Notes: generated from the letters alone by a model not told the origin. Shown: positions 53,222 to 62,928, counted from the stretch's first letter. The stretch: 64,000 nt of DNA from BM520 sp964594665 (GCA_964594665.1 CAZQNY010000002.1:1-64000); one strand, 5' to 3'. A program made the numbers and translations.

Positions 53222-55441
53222 TTAATAAAATGGATTAATTCGTATTCCTAAATAAAATTTTCGTCCCATTAAAGGGCCCCAGACCATAGAAGCATCAAAA
53301 TAGTTGCTAAAAGGGTCATTGGCTGCAATAATGGGGTTATCTTGTGTATATCCGGTAAGGTTCTCGGCACCGAGATAAATATTCCAATACCGGAAAAATT
53401 TCGTGATTTGTGCATTCATAATCAGATATGCCGGCGCCATGTCAGGACGCTGATATTCCTGTGGGTTGCTCCTTGTATCCGGAAGTCGCTGATCGCCATT
53501 AAGAATAGCAGTATAATCAAACTGCCATTTTTTTAAATGGGTAGCATACGATACATTGAACAAGGCTTTATATCTCGTTGCCAAAGGTTTCTCCACAAGC
53601 TCTTCACTGAGGGTATATTTTACATCCTGCCAGCGATATGCCAGTAAAACATCCATTCCTCTTACAAGCTCATACCGGCTTTCAAACTGAAAAACATTGG
53701 AATAAGAATCTCCTTTCAGGTTATAAATACGCACAGAGGAGACATCACTATCCATATCGATAATCACCTGATTGATAAAAGAAGACCGATAAAACTCAAT
53801 GTTTACCATCAACTCACGGTCATGAATATCACGATAATGGGTATAGTTAATGCCATAATTCCAGGCCTCCTCCATCTCCAGATCCTCAAGAACACGAATG
53901 GTTCTGCTACTGGCAAAGAGATAGCTGTTTTCTGAAAACACATTCGCTGTACGGTAACCCTTGCCTGCTGAGGCGCGCACAATATTCTGTTCGTTAAAAG
54001 AATAACGCATATGAAGCCTCGGCGTAAAGAAGAGACCATGGATATTGTGGTAATCAGCACGCAAACCCGCAATAATAATAGGTAACTTAAAATTATTAAA
54101 GGTATACTGAAAGAATGCTCCGGGAACGATTTCAGTTTTCAAAAAAAGGCTGTCATTAAAAACCTCGTTATAATCATCATATAAAAAGCTTACACCTGTA
54201 GCATATTTATGGTGCTGATTAATAAATTTATTCTGAAAAATATAATTGGCGTAAATACTTGTTTCAGACGCATCGTATTGATTATCACCAAAAAAGGACT
54301 TTTGCTCATGCCATGATCCTGATGCTTTGAAGGCCATATTCATATCCTCATTACCGGGAACCTCATAGCCCATTTTATAAAAAGCCTCAAACCTGCGGGT
54401 ATCAATTCCCAGCGACCAAATGCGAGGCAATATGGATTCTCCTGTAAAAGCGTCCATCTGGCCACCCTGACGCTTTTCATCAATATACTTAACGCCCGCC
54501 TGAGCCATAAAACCATTTCCGGCAAAATACTTCCATCGATTCATAACATTGTACTGACGGATCAAAGGCATATCCACAAAGCCATCATCATTGTTATCAT
54601 GGGCAAGCGGACTGTTTTCGGCATGGAGCATAACAGAAGTGCTCCATTTGTTGTCAATTTTTATGGCACTGGTAAGGTTCGCCTCATGCTTTCCCTTGTT
54701 GTTTACCAAAGCATTAAAAAAGAGCTTCTCGGAATCAGCAGGATTTTTTGTATTGGTGTTGATTTGCCCGGTTATAGAAGAATAGCCATCAAGAACCGAG
54801 GCAGCACCTTTACTCACCTGGATCGACTCCATCCAGCTCCCGGGGATATAACCCAGGCCATAAGTGGTTGCCAAACCGTACATATTGGGAATATTCTCGG
54901 TCATCAACTGGCTGTATACCCCTGCAAGGCCAAGCAGCTGAATCTGTTTGGCACCGGTAACAGCATCACTGTAATGAACGTCAACAGAAGCGTTGGTTTC
55001 AAAACTTTCTCCAAGGTTGCAACATGCAGCCTTATGCAGCTCTGCGCCTGAGATATTCTGCACTGTAAGCGGATCAAAACGACTTATGGTTGTTCCGGCA
55101 GCCCGGGAAACAACTTCTACCTCTCCGAGCACTTTGTTACGGGACAGGATTATTTCAAGATTATTCTCGCCATTATCAACACGAACAGTATCATTTGCAT
55201 AGCCAACAAAACTTACCACCAGCAAATTTTCATCGCCGGCAGATGGGTGAATAACAAACCTTCCCGTTTCATCAGTCACAACACCTTCGGTAGTTCCTGC
55301 CCAGTAAACATTTACACCCGGGATAGCGGATGTTCCTCCTTCCAAAGGTTCCAGAACAACACCTGTAAGCTCCTGAGAATAACCGCATACTGTTAGGAAC
55401 AGAATCAGGATAATAAACCCTGAATAATATTTTTTCATCAC
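53222..55441 (-). CDS. TonB-dependent receptor with carboxypeptidase-like domain, probable metal transport
   Basis: This 739-residue protein has a signal peptide, then a CarboxypepD_reg-like domain (residues about 25-105: LTGVVLEPLEGG to LEIILSRNKVLGEVEVVSRAAG). The plug follows (CCNLGESFETNASVDVHYSDAVTGAKQIQLLGLAGVYSQLM, GYSSITGQINTNTKNP) and then a 22-strand-type barrel ending FYLGIRINPFY. The CC in the plug and the linked HMA and HYC_CC_PP genes mark the Bacteroidetes copper-linked receptor family. It forms an operon with both neighbours on the minus strand. Confidence 0.88.
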   Translation of the reverse strand: MMKKYYSGFIILILFLTVCGYSQELTGVVLEPLEGGTSAIPGVNVYWAGTTEGVVTDETGRFVIHPSAGDENLLVVSFVGYANDTVRVDNGENNLEIILSRNKVLGEVEVVSRAAGTTISRFDPLTVQNISGAELHKAACCNLGESFETNASVDVHYSDAVTGAKQIQLLGLAGVYSQLMTENIPNMYGLATTYGLGYIPGSWMESIQVSKGAASVLDGYSSITGQINTNTKNPADSEKLFFNALVNNKGKHEANLTSAIKIDNKWSTSVMLHAENSPLAHDNNDDGFVDMPLIRQYNVMNRWKYFAGNGFMAQAGVKYIDEKRQGGQMDAFTGESILPRIWSLGIDTRRFEAFYKMGYEVPGNEDMNMAFKASGSWHEQKSFFGDNQYDASETSIYANYIFQNKFINQHHKYATGVSFLYDDYNEVFNDSLFLKTEIVPGAFFQYTFNNFKLPIIIAGLRADYHNIHGLFFTPRLHMRYSFNEQNIVRASAGKGYRTANVFSENSYLFASSRTIRVLEDLEMEEAWNYGINYTHYRDIHDRELMVNIEFYRSSFINQVIIDMDSDVSSVRIYNLKGDSYSNVFQFESRYELVRGMDVLLAYRWQDVKYTLSEELVEKPLATRYKALFNVSYATHLKKWQFDYTAILNGDQRLPDTRSNPQEYQRPDMAPAYLIMNAQITKFFRYWNIYLGAENLTGYTQDNPIIAANDPFSNYFDASMVWGPLMGRKFYLGIRINPFY

Positions 55442-55513
55442 ATATTCTTTAAATTATTATACAATACATTTTCGGATGGCTCAATACCATCATCAAACAG
55501 ATGCTAATAATTA

Positions 55514-56035
55514 CTAAATGTGATATTTATATTGCTGAATAAAATTAATTAGATGTACACCATATAATAACGGTGGCCCGGAATCGGAAATTATCTGCTG
55601 TTGAAAATCGGCAGGCAGTAAAGGCAGGTACTGTGATTCAATGACTGCCAGAAGTACAGGTACAAACTGTAGTTTTATCTGATTCTGAAAATGCTGAAGA
55701 TCAAACTTTTCAATTAATTTGTAATATTTCTTTTCTGTGTTACAACAATTCTCAAAATCATCGTTTATATCTTCAATTTCGCATACAACCGGAGCTCCCT
55801 GCTCAGTATCAGAATGATGCGAACAACATGCATGATCGTTCGTATCATGATCATGATCAAAATCTTCAGGCATTGTATGTGCACACTCTGTAAGATCCAC
55901 AATTACAGAAACCTGAGTAGTATTCATCTTTGAGCAGTGATGTTCATATACAGTAAACCCTGAGCTTGCCAATAATACGACAAGCGAGACAAGTGTTGCT
56001 GCTATTGATTTTATGTTGAACATCTGCTTATACAA
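55514..56035 (-). CDS. HYC_CC_PP family small periplasmic protein
   Basis: This 173-residue protein has an N-terminal hydrophobic segment (ATLVSLVVLLASSGFTVYEHHCSKM); the ATG 4 codons on (56023) is an alternative start. It carries the family hallmarks: HHC after the signal region, a CC pair in the middle (HACCSHHSD and ENCCNTEKKYY) and a C-terminal GPPLL. A His/Asp-rich stretch (DFDHDHDTNDHACCSHH) suggests metal binding. The family is found beside metal-related TonB receptors in Bacteroidetes. It is 72 bases upstream of the receptor and probably co-transcribed. Confidence 0.8.
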   Translation of the reverse strand: MYKQMFNIKSIAATLVSLVVLLASSGFTVYEHHCSKMNTTQVSVIVDLTECAHTMPEDFDHDHDTNDHACCSHHSDTEQGAPVVCEIEDINDDFENCCNTEKKYYKLIEKFDLQHFQNQIKLQFVPVLLAVIESQYLPLLPADFQQQIISDSGPPLLYGVHLINFIQQYKYHI

Positions 56036-56128
56036 TTTTCGCTGCTAATTTATATCTATTCAAAATAAGAAACAACTACAAATTTAAATAGTTCGATATA
56101 TACATAAGAATTATGTGCTTTGAAGATA

Positions 56129-57460
56129 TCAAACTACCTTATCGTGCCATCTACCTTTTAGCAGATACAACAGTGATATGCCACCCAGGAGGAGGGCGTA
56201 GATATATTCGGCAGTCCAGACCAGAGGCAGGGAAAACTCAAAACGATAAACAAAAATCCAGATAGAGAAAAGGTAGATTACAAGCACTGATCCTTCGATT
56301 AAGAGGCTAACGTGCGTATTTCCGGTACCACTGACACCCTGAAAAAGTGTAAATGCGGCAGCAAGGAATACCGCCGAGCCACTGATTACCAATACCGGAG
56401 CATAGGATAAAGATATTAACGCTGCACTATTCGTGTAGATATGAAGAAGGCTGTCGCGGAAAAGAGTCACAGGAATCAGCATTGCAAGTGTTGCGCCAAC
56501 GACCATAGTAACAATTCGCCTCAGTAATACAGGCACCTGATCCTGACGTCCCTCTCCAATGAGAAAACTCACCAGTGTAGCAGCTGCTGACGCGAAGCCA
56601 AACACCGGAATTAGAATAATCATATAGATACTACGGACAATATTACTCACTGCCAGCTGCTGTTCTCCAAGGTGTTCTACAAAAAGAAAAAACACAAACC
56701 ACCCTGCCATGCTTAAAAAATTCTGTAACATAACCGGTGCAGAAACCCTCATAATCCGCCTTAAACGTTCCCACTGAGGGGCGAAAGTAAAATGAAGGTT
56801 GTAACGGGCTCCTGAAACAGCTGTTTTAATATAGATTAAAAGAAATACAGAAGCAGTAGCCTCGGCAATAACACTTGCCAGGGCAGCACCCTCAACACCC
56901 ATTTCCGGCATTCCAAAGCGTCCGAAAATCAGTCCATAATCCAGAATTATATTTACCACACCCATGAGTACTGTAGTTACTGTTATTACCTTCGTACGAT
57001 GAATGGAGATAAAAAAGGCTCTCATCATAACATTAAAGGTGGCAAAGAAAACGCCAAAAGCGCGGTATTTCAGAAATCCGGATGTAGCACTCTGTACGGC
57101 AACAGAATCGATACTGGCAGCAAAAAACGCAGAACTAAAAAAATAAAGTGCGCAAAAGAGGATCAATGCCAGCGCAGTAATCATCAATCCTGTCTGAGCC
57201 ATTACGTCACCGATTAGGGAATAATTACGTTCACCAAACCTGCGTGACATAATAATCTGGCTACCGACGCCAATACCATTGGCAACGAAAACAGCGATAT
57301 AATAGAACAGGCCGCCCAGAGCTGCAGCTCCCAGCGCTACATCTCCCAGACGACCCAGAAAAGCAGTATCGGTTGCCAGTACAATATTCTGGGCTACACC
57401 GCCCAGGATAATGGGATAGGCAAGGTTCCAGATTCTGCGGTTTGTAATTTTCTCTGCCAT
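56129..57460 (-). CDS. MATE family efflux transporter
   Basis: This 443-residue protein has 12 predicted membrane helices in two pseudo-symmetric halves, with MATE signatures near the start of helix 1 (IWNLAYPIILGGVAQNIVLATDTAFLGRLGDVALGAAALGG) and GVGSQIIMSRRFGE. The family exports cationic drugs or metabolites in exchange for Na+ or H+. It lies 44 bases downstream of trpB on the same strand, so it may be co-transcribed with it and share the attenuator. Confidence 0.92.
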   Translation of the reverse strand: MAEKITNRRIWNLAYPIILGGVAQNIVLATDTAFLGRLGDVALGAAALGGLFYYIAVFVANGIGVGSQIIMSRRFGERNYSLIGDVMAQTGLMITALALILFCALYFFSSAFFAASIDSVAVQSATSGFLKYRAFGVFFATFNVMMRAFFISIHRTKVITVTTVLMGVVNIILDYGLIFGRFGMPEMGVEGAALASVIAEATASVFLLIYIKTAVSGARYNLHFTFAPQWERLRRIMRVSAPVMLQNFLSMAGWFVFFLFVEHLGEQQLAVSNIVRSIYMIILIPVFGFASAAATLVSFLIGEGRQDQVPVLLRRIVTMVVGATLAMLIPVTLFRDSLLHIYTNSAALISLSYAPVLVISGSAVFLAAAFTLFQGVSGTGNTHVSLLIEGSVLVIYLFSIWIFVYRFEFSLPLVWTAEYIYALLLGGISLLYLLKGRWHDKVV

Positions 57461-57504
57461 AATCCGGCAAAGATACTTATTCAGGAATTACAAAATACAG
57501 AATG

Positions 57505-58701
57505 TTACAGATTGCGGGAGACATCCTTATCGCCGCGACCAGAAAGATTTATGATTGCCGTCTCCTCACTTTTACCCCTGAGCATTTTCATTGCCAGGGC
57601 TACAGCATGTGCTGACTCAACAGCAGGGATAATCCCTTCTGTTTTTGATAAGAAAGAAAAGGCTTCCAGGGCTTCCGAATCGGTTATCAGGTGGTATTTG
57701 GCACGGCCTGTATCACGGAGCATGGCATGTTGCGGGCTGACACCGGGATAATCCAGGCCTGCAGCAATCGACTGTGAAGGAAGAACCTGGTGGTTATCAT
57801 CACATAGCACATAGCTGTAGGTTCCCTGAAAGGTTAAAGGTTTGCCCATCGACAGTGTAGCAGCCGTTTCTCCGGGAATAAATCCTTTGCCCCCTCCTTC
57901 TGCAGCATGCATAGCGACATGCCCATCGTTGAGAAAAGCACCAAAGAGACCTATGGCATTTGAGCCACCGCCGATACAGGCAAAAAGTGAATCCGGCAGC
58001 CGGCCTTCCTGTTCTATAATCTGCTTGCGGGCCTCTTTACCTATAACTGACTGGAAAAAGCCCACCATTTCGGGGTATGGATCCGGGCCTACCTGAGACC
58101 CCAGCAGATAATAGCTCTCCGGATGTTCAATGTAATACCCCAACGCCGCATCAACAGCATCTTTTAACGTCCCACGCCCCTGGGATGTGGTAATTACTTT
58201 TGCTCCCAGAAGTTCCATTCTACGCACATTCATAGCCTGTCGTGAAGCATCTTCTGCACCCATAAACACCGTGCACTTCATTCCCATAAAGGCAGCTGCC
58301 GTTGCTGTTGCCACACCGTGCTGTCCCGCTCCGGTTTCAGCAATAATGTCTTTTGCTCCCATTCGCGAAGCCAGTAAAATCTGTCCTATGGTATTATTTA
58401 TCTTGTGTGATCCGGTGTGGTTGAGATCTTCCCGCTTGAGGTATATTTTGGAATTTACCGCCTCTGATAACCGGGAAGCATAATAGAGAGGTGATGGGCG
58501 ACCTGTGTATTGTTGTAAAACATGGAGAAACTTTTCGGTAAAGGTTGTGTCGGATACAGCCTGCAAAAAAGCCTCGCGTAATTGCTGTAATTTAACCTGA
58601 AGAACAGGAGGGACATGTCTTCCGCCATAGATTCCGTAATAGCCATTTTCGGCCGTAAATTGTTCGTTGTTAATTATCTGATAGTGATCGATATATGTCA
58701 T
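57505..58701 (-). CDS. trpB: tryptophan synthase beta chain
   Basis: This 398-residue PLP enzyme joins indole and serine to tryptophan. PLP Lys is K100 in REDLNHTGSHKINN, the catalytic Glu is in IAETGAGQHG, and the phosphate-binding loop is GGGSNAIG. Length matches the TrpB1 class that pairs with TrpA, but trpA and other trp genes are absent here. The neighbours are a MATE gene downstream and a trp leader and attenuator upstream. It may take indole from TrpA encoded elsewhere or salvage free indole. The 178 bases between the leader peptide and the start hold the attenuator. Confidence 0.96.
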   Translation of the reverse strand: MTYIDHYQIINNEQFTAENGYYGIYGGRHVPPVLQVKLQQLREAFLQAVSDTTFTEKFLHVLQQYTGRPSPLYYASRLSEAVNSKIYLKREDLNHTGSHKINNTIGQILLASRMGAKDIIAETGAGQHGVATATAAAFMGMKCTVFMGAEDASRQAMNVRRMELLGAKVITTSQGRGTLKDAVDAALGYYIEHPESYYLLGSQVGPDPYPEMVGFFQSVIGKEARKQIIEQEGRLPDSLFACIGGGSNAIGLFGAFLNDGHVAMHAAEGGGKGFIPGETAATLSMGKPLTFQGTYSYVLCDDNHQVLPSQSIAAGLDYPGVSPQHAMLRDTGRAKYHLITDSEALEAFSFLSKTEGIIPAVESAHAVALAMKMLRGKSEETAIINLSGRGDKDVSRNL

Positions 58702-58810
58702 TTTTATGTTTATTTAATGGTTCATGAATATTTCTGTAAAGCACTTTTCTTTGTAAAATAATCTCATGTCCATGCCATCGTTTTGTTTTCATAATTTAAA
58801 TTTTTGAGAT

Positions 58811-58840
58811 AAAAAAAGGCCACCGGATTTTCCGATGGCC
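58811..58840 (-). terminator. trp attenuator terminator upstream of trpB
   Basis: Minus strand GGCCATCGGA-AAA-TCCGGTGGCC (58840-58818): ten base pairs including one G-U, three-base loop, then seven T (58817-58811). It lies 39 bases after the leader-peptide stop and 109 bases before trpB, where a terminator would only make sense as an attenuator. Confidence 0.92.
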
Positions 58841-58879
58841 ATACATATTTTAAGTGCACAATGGATTATTCCGGTAACA

Positions 58880-58924
58880 TCATGTTATCAGGAACCACCA
58901 CCAAAATTTGCACGTATTTTTCAT
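58880..58924 (-). CDS. trpL: trp leader peptide, 14 residues with three consecutive Trp
   Basis: ATG at 58924 to TGA at 58882-58880 encodes MKNTCKFWWWFLIT; Trp codons are at residues 8-10. It is 20 bases downstream of a perfect-spacing promoter and upstream of the terminator at 58840-58811. Ribosome stalling at the Trp codons when charged tRNA-Trp is scarce would leave UUACCGGA (58877-58870) free. That stretch can pair over 8 bases (two G-U) with UCCGGUGG of the terminator's 3' arm, while a ribosome at the stop codon would cover it. The exact antiterminator is not proven. Too short for ordinary gene callers. Confidence 0.9.
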   Translation of the reverse strand: MKNTCKFWWWFLIT

Positions 58925-58943
58925 TTTGTCTTTTATTTGACTT

Positions 58944-58973
58944 CAAAAGTAGATAATAATTTTAAATAAACAA
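58944..58973 (-). promoter_or_regulatory. Bacteroidetes-type promoter of the trp leader-trpB unit
   Basis: Minus strand TTG (58973-58971), a 19-base spacer, then TACTTTTG (58951-58944). Both boxes and spacing match the consensus. Start would fall near 58938, about 15 bases before the leader ATG. Confidence 0.85.
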
Positions 58974-58985
58974 CAGCTGAAATCA

Positions 58986-61214
58986 TTATTCAATATTTTT
59001 TGCTGCCCTTGAGTTCACAAATAGTAGCTCACCTACCCCGTCAAATCCCAGGAATGCATCCTCACCTTCATGCTTTACCTGATCAGACCGGAAGCCCATA
59101 ACAGTAAGGTCAGCATCTTTTGAGTATTCACCCATAACACTGCGAATATTTCTTTCAGGATTTTTTTCTATAACCTTAACATTACGGGCAGTAATTGGCA
59201 GTCGGCCGCTGCGGAGCAATTCTTCAAGATACTGACGCTCTTCAATCACTGTATCCGGGTCGCAAACATCAAAAATAGAGATCTTTGACCTTCGCCAGTA
59301 GGGATGAGCAGATATAACGTAACCCAAAAGAATCATCAGGTTTGCATTATCGGGGTCACTTTTCTGTATCCAGATATGAATATTTCTTCTTTTGCGTGAT
59401 GGATTGGCTACCTGGCTGCAGCCAAGCACACATACGTCGCAACCTGCGGCAGCTACAAGATTAAAATTATCCGTTATCTGATGCAGGTTCACAGGATTCG
59501 ATTTATCAAAATCGAAAATAACCATATTATTTTCCTTGCCGGTAACAGCAGGCAGCTGAATAACCTGAGCTATTGCAGAGGTATAAGATGGTGAGATAAG
59601 CGTATCAATATAAATTTGTCCTTTTCGCGAAGTGGATCGCTCCAGCAGAACATTTTTAATTTCCTCAGCCTGTTCTTTGGTTTTACGGCTGTAATAGCCT
59701 TTAAAGAGATGTATAAAGGTTCCAAAACCATATTTATGACTTATCCACGACATAAGGTTCAGTGCATTGTCGCGTTGCAGGGAGTCGGTACTCACACATA
59801 CTACTGCCGGGCGCCAGGTTTCATTTTCGCCTCTCGCTGATTCATTTTGAAGATAAAGATGCAGGCGGCGGTTCAGCTGAAAAATCACACCTCTGAACAA
59901 GGCGACCATACCTTTACGATCTTTATGCTGCGCCACCACAATAAAATAAAGTCCTACCATGAGCACAACAGCAAGAACGGCATAAAGGGTATTAATACTA
60001 AACATCATATAAATACTTAGCAGGAAGCCCAACAGTGAAAGCCACCAACGGCTTCGGAAGGATGGCCTGTAGCCGGGATTGGCAGCAAAGTGATTGAGAA
60101 ATGATATCAGATTCAATGACCCATAAGTAATCATAAAGAACATGGATATGATCTCCGCAACTGCATCCACATTTCCCAGCGCAACAAATACAAAAGCAAT
60201 GATAATGGTCAGCAAAGAAGCATTGTATGGTTCATTGGTTTCACCTTTACCTTTATCCATCGAACGATTCAATGCTTTCAGGGGCAACGAATTATCTTTC
60301 GCCAGTGCCTGCAAAGTTCTTGGAGCCACCATCACCGAGCCCAGGGCAGAAGATATTGTTGAGGCAGCAAGCCCCAAAGGAATAATTATTCCTCCACCCA
60401 AGGCAATCTTACTCATTATCAACTGGTCGTTAACAAGATCTTCGGGACTTGCAGAGATGGCCAGTTTATAGGAAATAAAGAAATATATCACCATTCCGGT
60501 TATAGTCGCCAGTGTTGTGCCCAGGGGAATGGACTTTCCGGGGTTCTTTAAATCGCCGGAAAGGCCTACTCCGGCAGTCATTCCTGTAAAAGCCGGAAAA
60601 CAGATGGCAAAGACAATAAAAAACATATTGCCATTGCGCATAGATTTTTCAAAGATGTTAAGCTCAGCCGCTGAGGCATAATCGGTAGATCCAAGAAAAA
60701 ACATCACCAGGGAAATCGCAAGGATACCTACAACCCAATAAAGCATTTTCACTCCCAGGCCGGCACCTTTTTTAAGAATCAGGATACTCAGAAGTGCCAT
60801 TACCGGCAAACTCACAACCTGGCGTGGTAAATCAAGACCATGTACCTCTTTTGCCCAATCGAACAGAGGCGCAAAAGCTTCTGTAAAGGCGATGACATAA
60901 AAAGCTACCGATATGGCCTGAGAAAGATACAGAGCCATACCAATGGTTGCACCAATATTCAAACCAAAGGAACGGGAAATAATGAAATACTCTCCTCCCC
61001 CTTCAACACGTTTATTGGTTGCTATTTCAGATATACTTAAGGCGGTTGGCAGGGTAACCATATGCCCGATAAGGATTATCAGTATAACCCCCCAAAAGCC
61101 CAGGGTACCTGTCGCCCATCCAAAGCGCAAAAACAGTATTGCGCCCAGAATAGTTGAAATGGCCGTAAAAAACACCGGTGCGGTGCCCATACGACGTTGA
61201 TTTGTTGTTTCCAT
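58986..61214 (-). CDS. cation-chloride cotransporter-like APC permease (SLC12 type)
   Basis: This 742-residue protein has 12 membrane helices in about the first 430 residues with SLC12-type motifs: TAISTILGAILFLRFGWATGTLG in helix 1, GGEYFIISRSFG after helix 2, FPAFTGMTAGVGLSGDLKNPGKSIPLGT, and ASTISSALGSVMVAPRTLQALAKD. A cytoplasmic C-terminal domain of about 300 residues follows, containing a universal-stress-like end (KDADLTVMGFRSD). Bacterial homologues of Na-K-Cl and K-Cl cotransporters have this form. Ions are not determined. It lies just upstream of the trp promoter and is 9 bases downstream of the SSS symporter gene. Confidence 0.88.
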   Translation of the reverse strand: METTNQRRMGTAPVFFTAISTILGAILFLRFGWATGTLGFWGVILIILIGHMVTLPTALSISEIATNKRVEGGGEYFIISRSFGLNIGATIGMALYLSQAISVAFYVIAFTEAFAPLFDWAKEVHGLDLPRQVVSLPVMALLSILILKKGAGLGVKMLYWVVGILAISLVMFFLGSTDYASAAELNIFEKSMRNGNMFFIVFAICFPAFTGMTAGVGLSGDLKNPGKSIPLGTTLATITGMVIYFFISYKLAISASPEDLVNDQLIMSKIALGGGIIIPLGLAASTISSALGSVMVAPRTLQALAKDNSLPLKALNRSMDKGKGETNEPYNASLLTIIIAFVFVALGNVDAVAEIISMFFMITYGSLNLISFLNHFAANPGYRPSFRSRWWLSLLGFLLSIYMMFSINTLYAVLAVVLMVGLYFIVVAQHKDRKGMVALFRGVIFQLNRRLHLYLQNESARGENETWRPAVVCVSTDSLQRDNALNLMSWISHKYGFGTFIHLFKGYYSRKTKEQAEEIKNVLLERSTSRKGQIYIDTLISPSYTSAIAQVIQLPAVTGKENNMVIFDFDKSNPVNLHQITDNFNLVAAAGCDVCVLGCSQVANPSRKRRNIHIWIQKSDPDNANLMILLGYVISAHPYWRRSKISIFDVCDPDTVIEERQYLEELLRSGRLPITARNVKVIEKNPERNIRSVMGEYSKDADLTVMGFRSDQVKHEGEDAFLGFDGVGELLFVNSRAAKNIE

Positions 61215-61223
61215 TTTACAAAG

Positions 61224-62813
61224 TTACCAAAACAAAATATACAATACTGTTGTGATAATCAATATTCCTATGGCACTAATATTAAACTTATGATCGGTGT
61301 AAAACAACCCTTTATGGAGGTCGACGGCCTTTGCATCATTCTTCATTTTATTATCATAAAGACTGATAAGAACAGCAATAATAACGATAAGGATAAAAAC
61401 AAGCCCCATTCTATCGATAAAAGGCAATGAGGGCCATGCCAGCTTAAAGAGGAATGACAAAGGGATGGTAAGTATAGCGCTCCATAAAGCGGCATTTGCG
61501 GAAGTTTTTTTCCAGAAAAATCCCATCAGGAAGATGGCACAAACACCCGGTGTTACAAAACCGGTAAACTCCTGAATATACTGGAACGCCTGATCAAGGC
61601 CCCCAAGCAAGGGGCGGGCGGTAAGCACAGCAATAATGAGTGCTGCTATACTTGTTAAACGCCCCACACGAACCAGTTTTTTCTCGCTGGATTCTTTATC
61701 GATATAATTTCTAAAGATATCCATTGTAAAAATGGTAGATGTTGAATTCAGCATTGAGGCCAGAGAAGAAACAATAGCAGCAGTAAGAGCAGCAAAAGCA
61801 AGCCCCTTAATACCTGCAGGAACAAAATTATGAAGCAGCCATGGATATGCCTGATCCGGAGGATTAATAACCGATGGATCGCCATTGGTAATCACGAATG
61901 CTGCGATTCCCGGAATAACAACAATAAGAGGGATCAAAAGCTTCAGGTAGCCTGCAAAGAGGACTCCCCGCTGCGCTTCACGTATATTTTTTGCTGCCAG
62001 TCCGCGTTGAATAATGTACTGGTTAAAACCCCAGTAAGAGATATTGGCAATCCACATACCGCCAATTATGACTCCAATACCGGGAAGTTCCTTGTAGCTG
62101 GGGTGATCTTTGCTCAGGATCATATCAAATTTTTCAGGGGCCTGTTCCAAAAGCATGGCAAATCCTTTTACGGGGCCTTCACCGTCAGCGACAGCACTCA
62201 GGGCCAGATAGGCAGTAATCAGACCGCCACCAATAAGTACAACAACCTGGATAACATCGGTCCATGCAACGGATTTCAATCCGCCATAGATAGAATACAC
62301 GGCAGCGAAAAGAGCCAGCCCGATAATTCCCCATAGCATAGGTACACCCATAATGGTGTTCATTGCCAGTGCACCCAGATAAAGTACGGAGGTAAGGTTT
62401 ACAAATACGTACACCAGTAACCAGAAGGCTGCCATTGCTGTTCGTACACGGCCATCATACCGCTGCTCAAGAAATTGCGGCATGGTATAAATTTTCTTTT
62501 CGATAAAAATGGGTAAAAAGAACTTTCCAACCAGGATAAGCGTGATGGCGGCCATCCATTCGTAGGATGCAATACCCAACCCGATAGCATATCCACTTCC
62601 CGACATACCTATCATTTGTTCAGCTGAAATATTAGCTGCTATGAGACTGGCACCGATTGCCCACCATGTCAATGATTTGCTGGCAAGAAAGTAATCCTGT
62701 GAGGTCCGTTCCTTGTCTTTGGAGCGTGAAACCCACAATCCAATAAAAATTATTAATGCAATGTATGCAAAAAAGACTACATAATCGATTGTCACAAAAC
62801 TGTTAGAGGCCAT
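61224..62813 (-). CDS. sodium:solute symporter, SGLT-like (SSS family)
   Basis: This 529-residue protein has 13-14 membrane helices. Signatures include FLASKSLTWWAIGASLIAANISAEQMIGMSGSGYAIG in the second helix region, IYTMPQFLEQRYDGRVRTAMA, YSIYGGLKSVAWTDVIQ, ISYWGFNQYIIQRGLAAKN and ALTAAIVSSLASMLNSTSTIFTMDIF. The last carries the Na2-site Ser pair of SGLT. It resembles Vibrio vSGLT in length and motifs. Probably imports a sugar with Na+. It leads a two-gene unit with the cotransporter downstream. Confidence 0.92.
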   Translation of the reverse strand: MASNSFVTIDYVVFFAYIALIIFIGLWVSRSKDKERTSQDYFLASKSLTWWAIGASLIAANISAEQMIGMSGSGYAIGLGIASYEWMAAITLILVGKFFLPIFIEKKIYTMPQFLEQRYDGRVRTAMAAFWLLVYVFVNLTSVLYLGALAMNTIMGVPMLWGIIGLALFAAVYSIYGGLKSVAWTDVIQVVVLIGGGLITAYLALSAVADGEGPVKGFAMLLEQAPEKFDMILSKDHPSYKELPGIGVIIGGMWIANISYWGFNQYIIQRGLAAKNIREAQRGVLFAGYLKLLIPLIVVIPGIAAFVITNGDPSVINPPDQAYPWLLHNFVPAGIKGLAFAALTAAIVSSLASMLNSTSTIFTMDIFRNYIDKESSEKKLVRVGRLTSIAALIIAVLTARPLLGGLDQAFQYIQEFTGFVTPGVCAIFLMGFFWKKTSANAALWSAILTIPLSFLFKLAWPSLPFIDRMGLVFILIVIIAVLISLYDNKMKNDAKAVDLHKGLFYTDHKFNISAIGILIITTVLYILFW

Positions 62814-62920
62814 GGTTTAAAATTTTTTGCCAAATTAAAGAAAAAACCAATACTACGTATTATGTTAATAAAAAAGCAAAAACAGTGATCAGTCAAATCG
62901 GGGGATATCAAAATAGTTTT

Positions 62921-62928
62921 TAGCTTTG
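62921..62928 (+). promoter_or_regulatory. candidate -7 box of the serine palmitoyltransferase-like gene
   Basis: TAGCTTTG matches TAnnTTTG 33 bases before the ATG at 62962. No TTG is at the expected distance. Confidence 0.4.

Noticed and set aside
58680..58792. A 40-codon frame (minus, ATG at 58792) between the attenuator and trpB, overlapping the trpB start
   Set aside because: It has a single Trp codon, no recognisable motif, and overlaps trpB in another frame; the leader peptide at 58880-58924 explains the region better.
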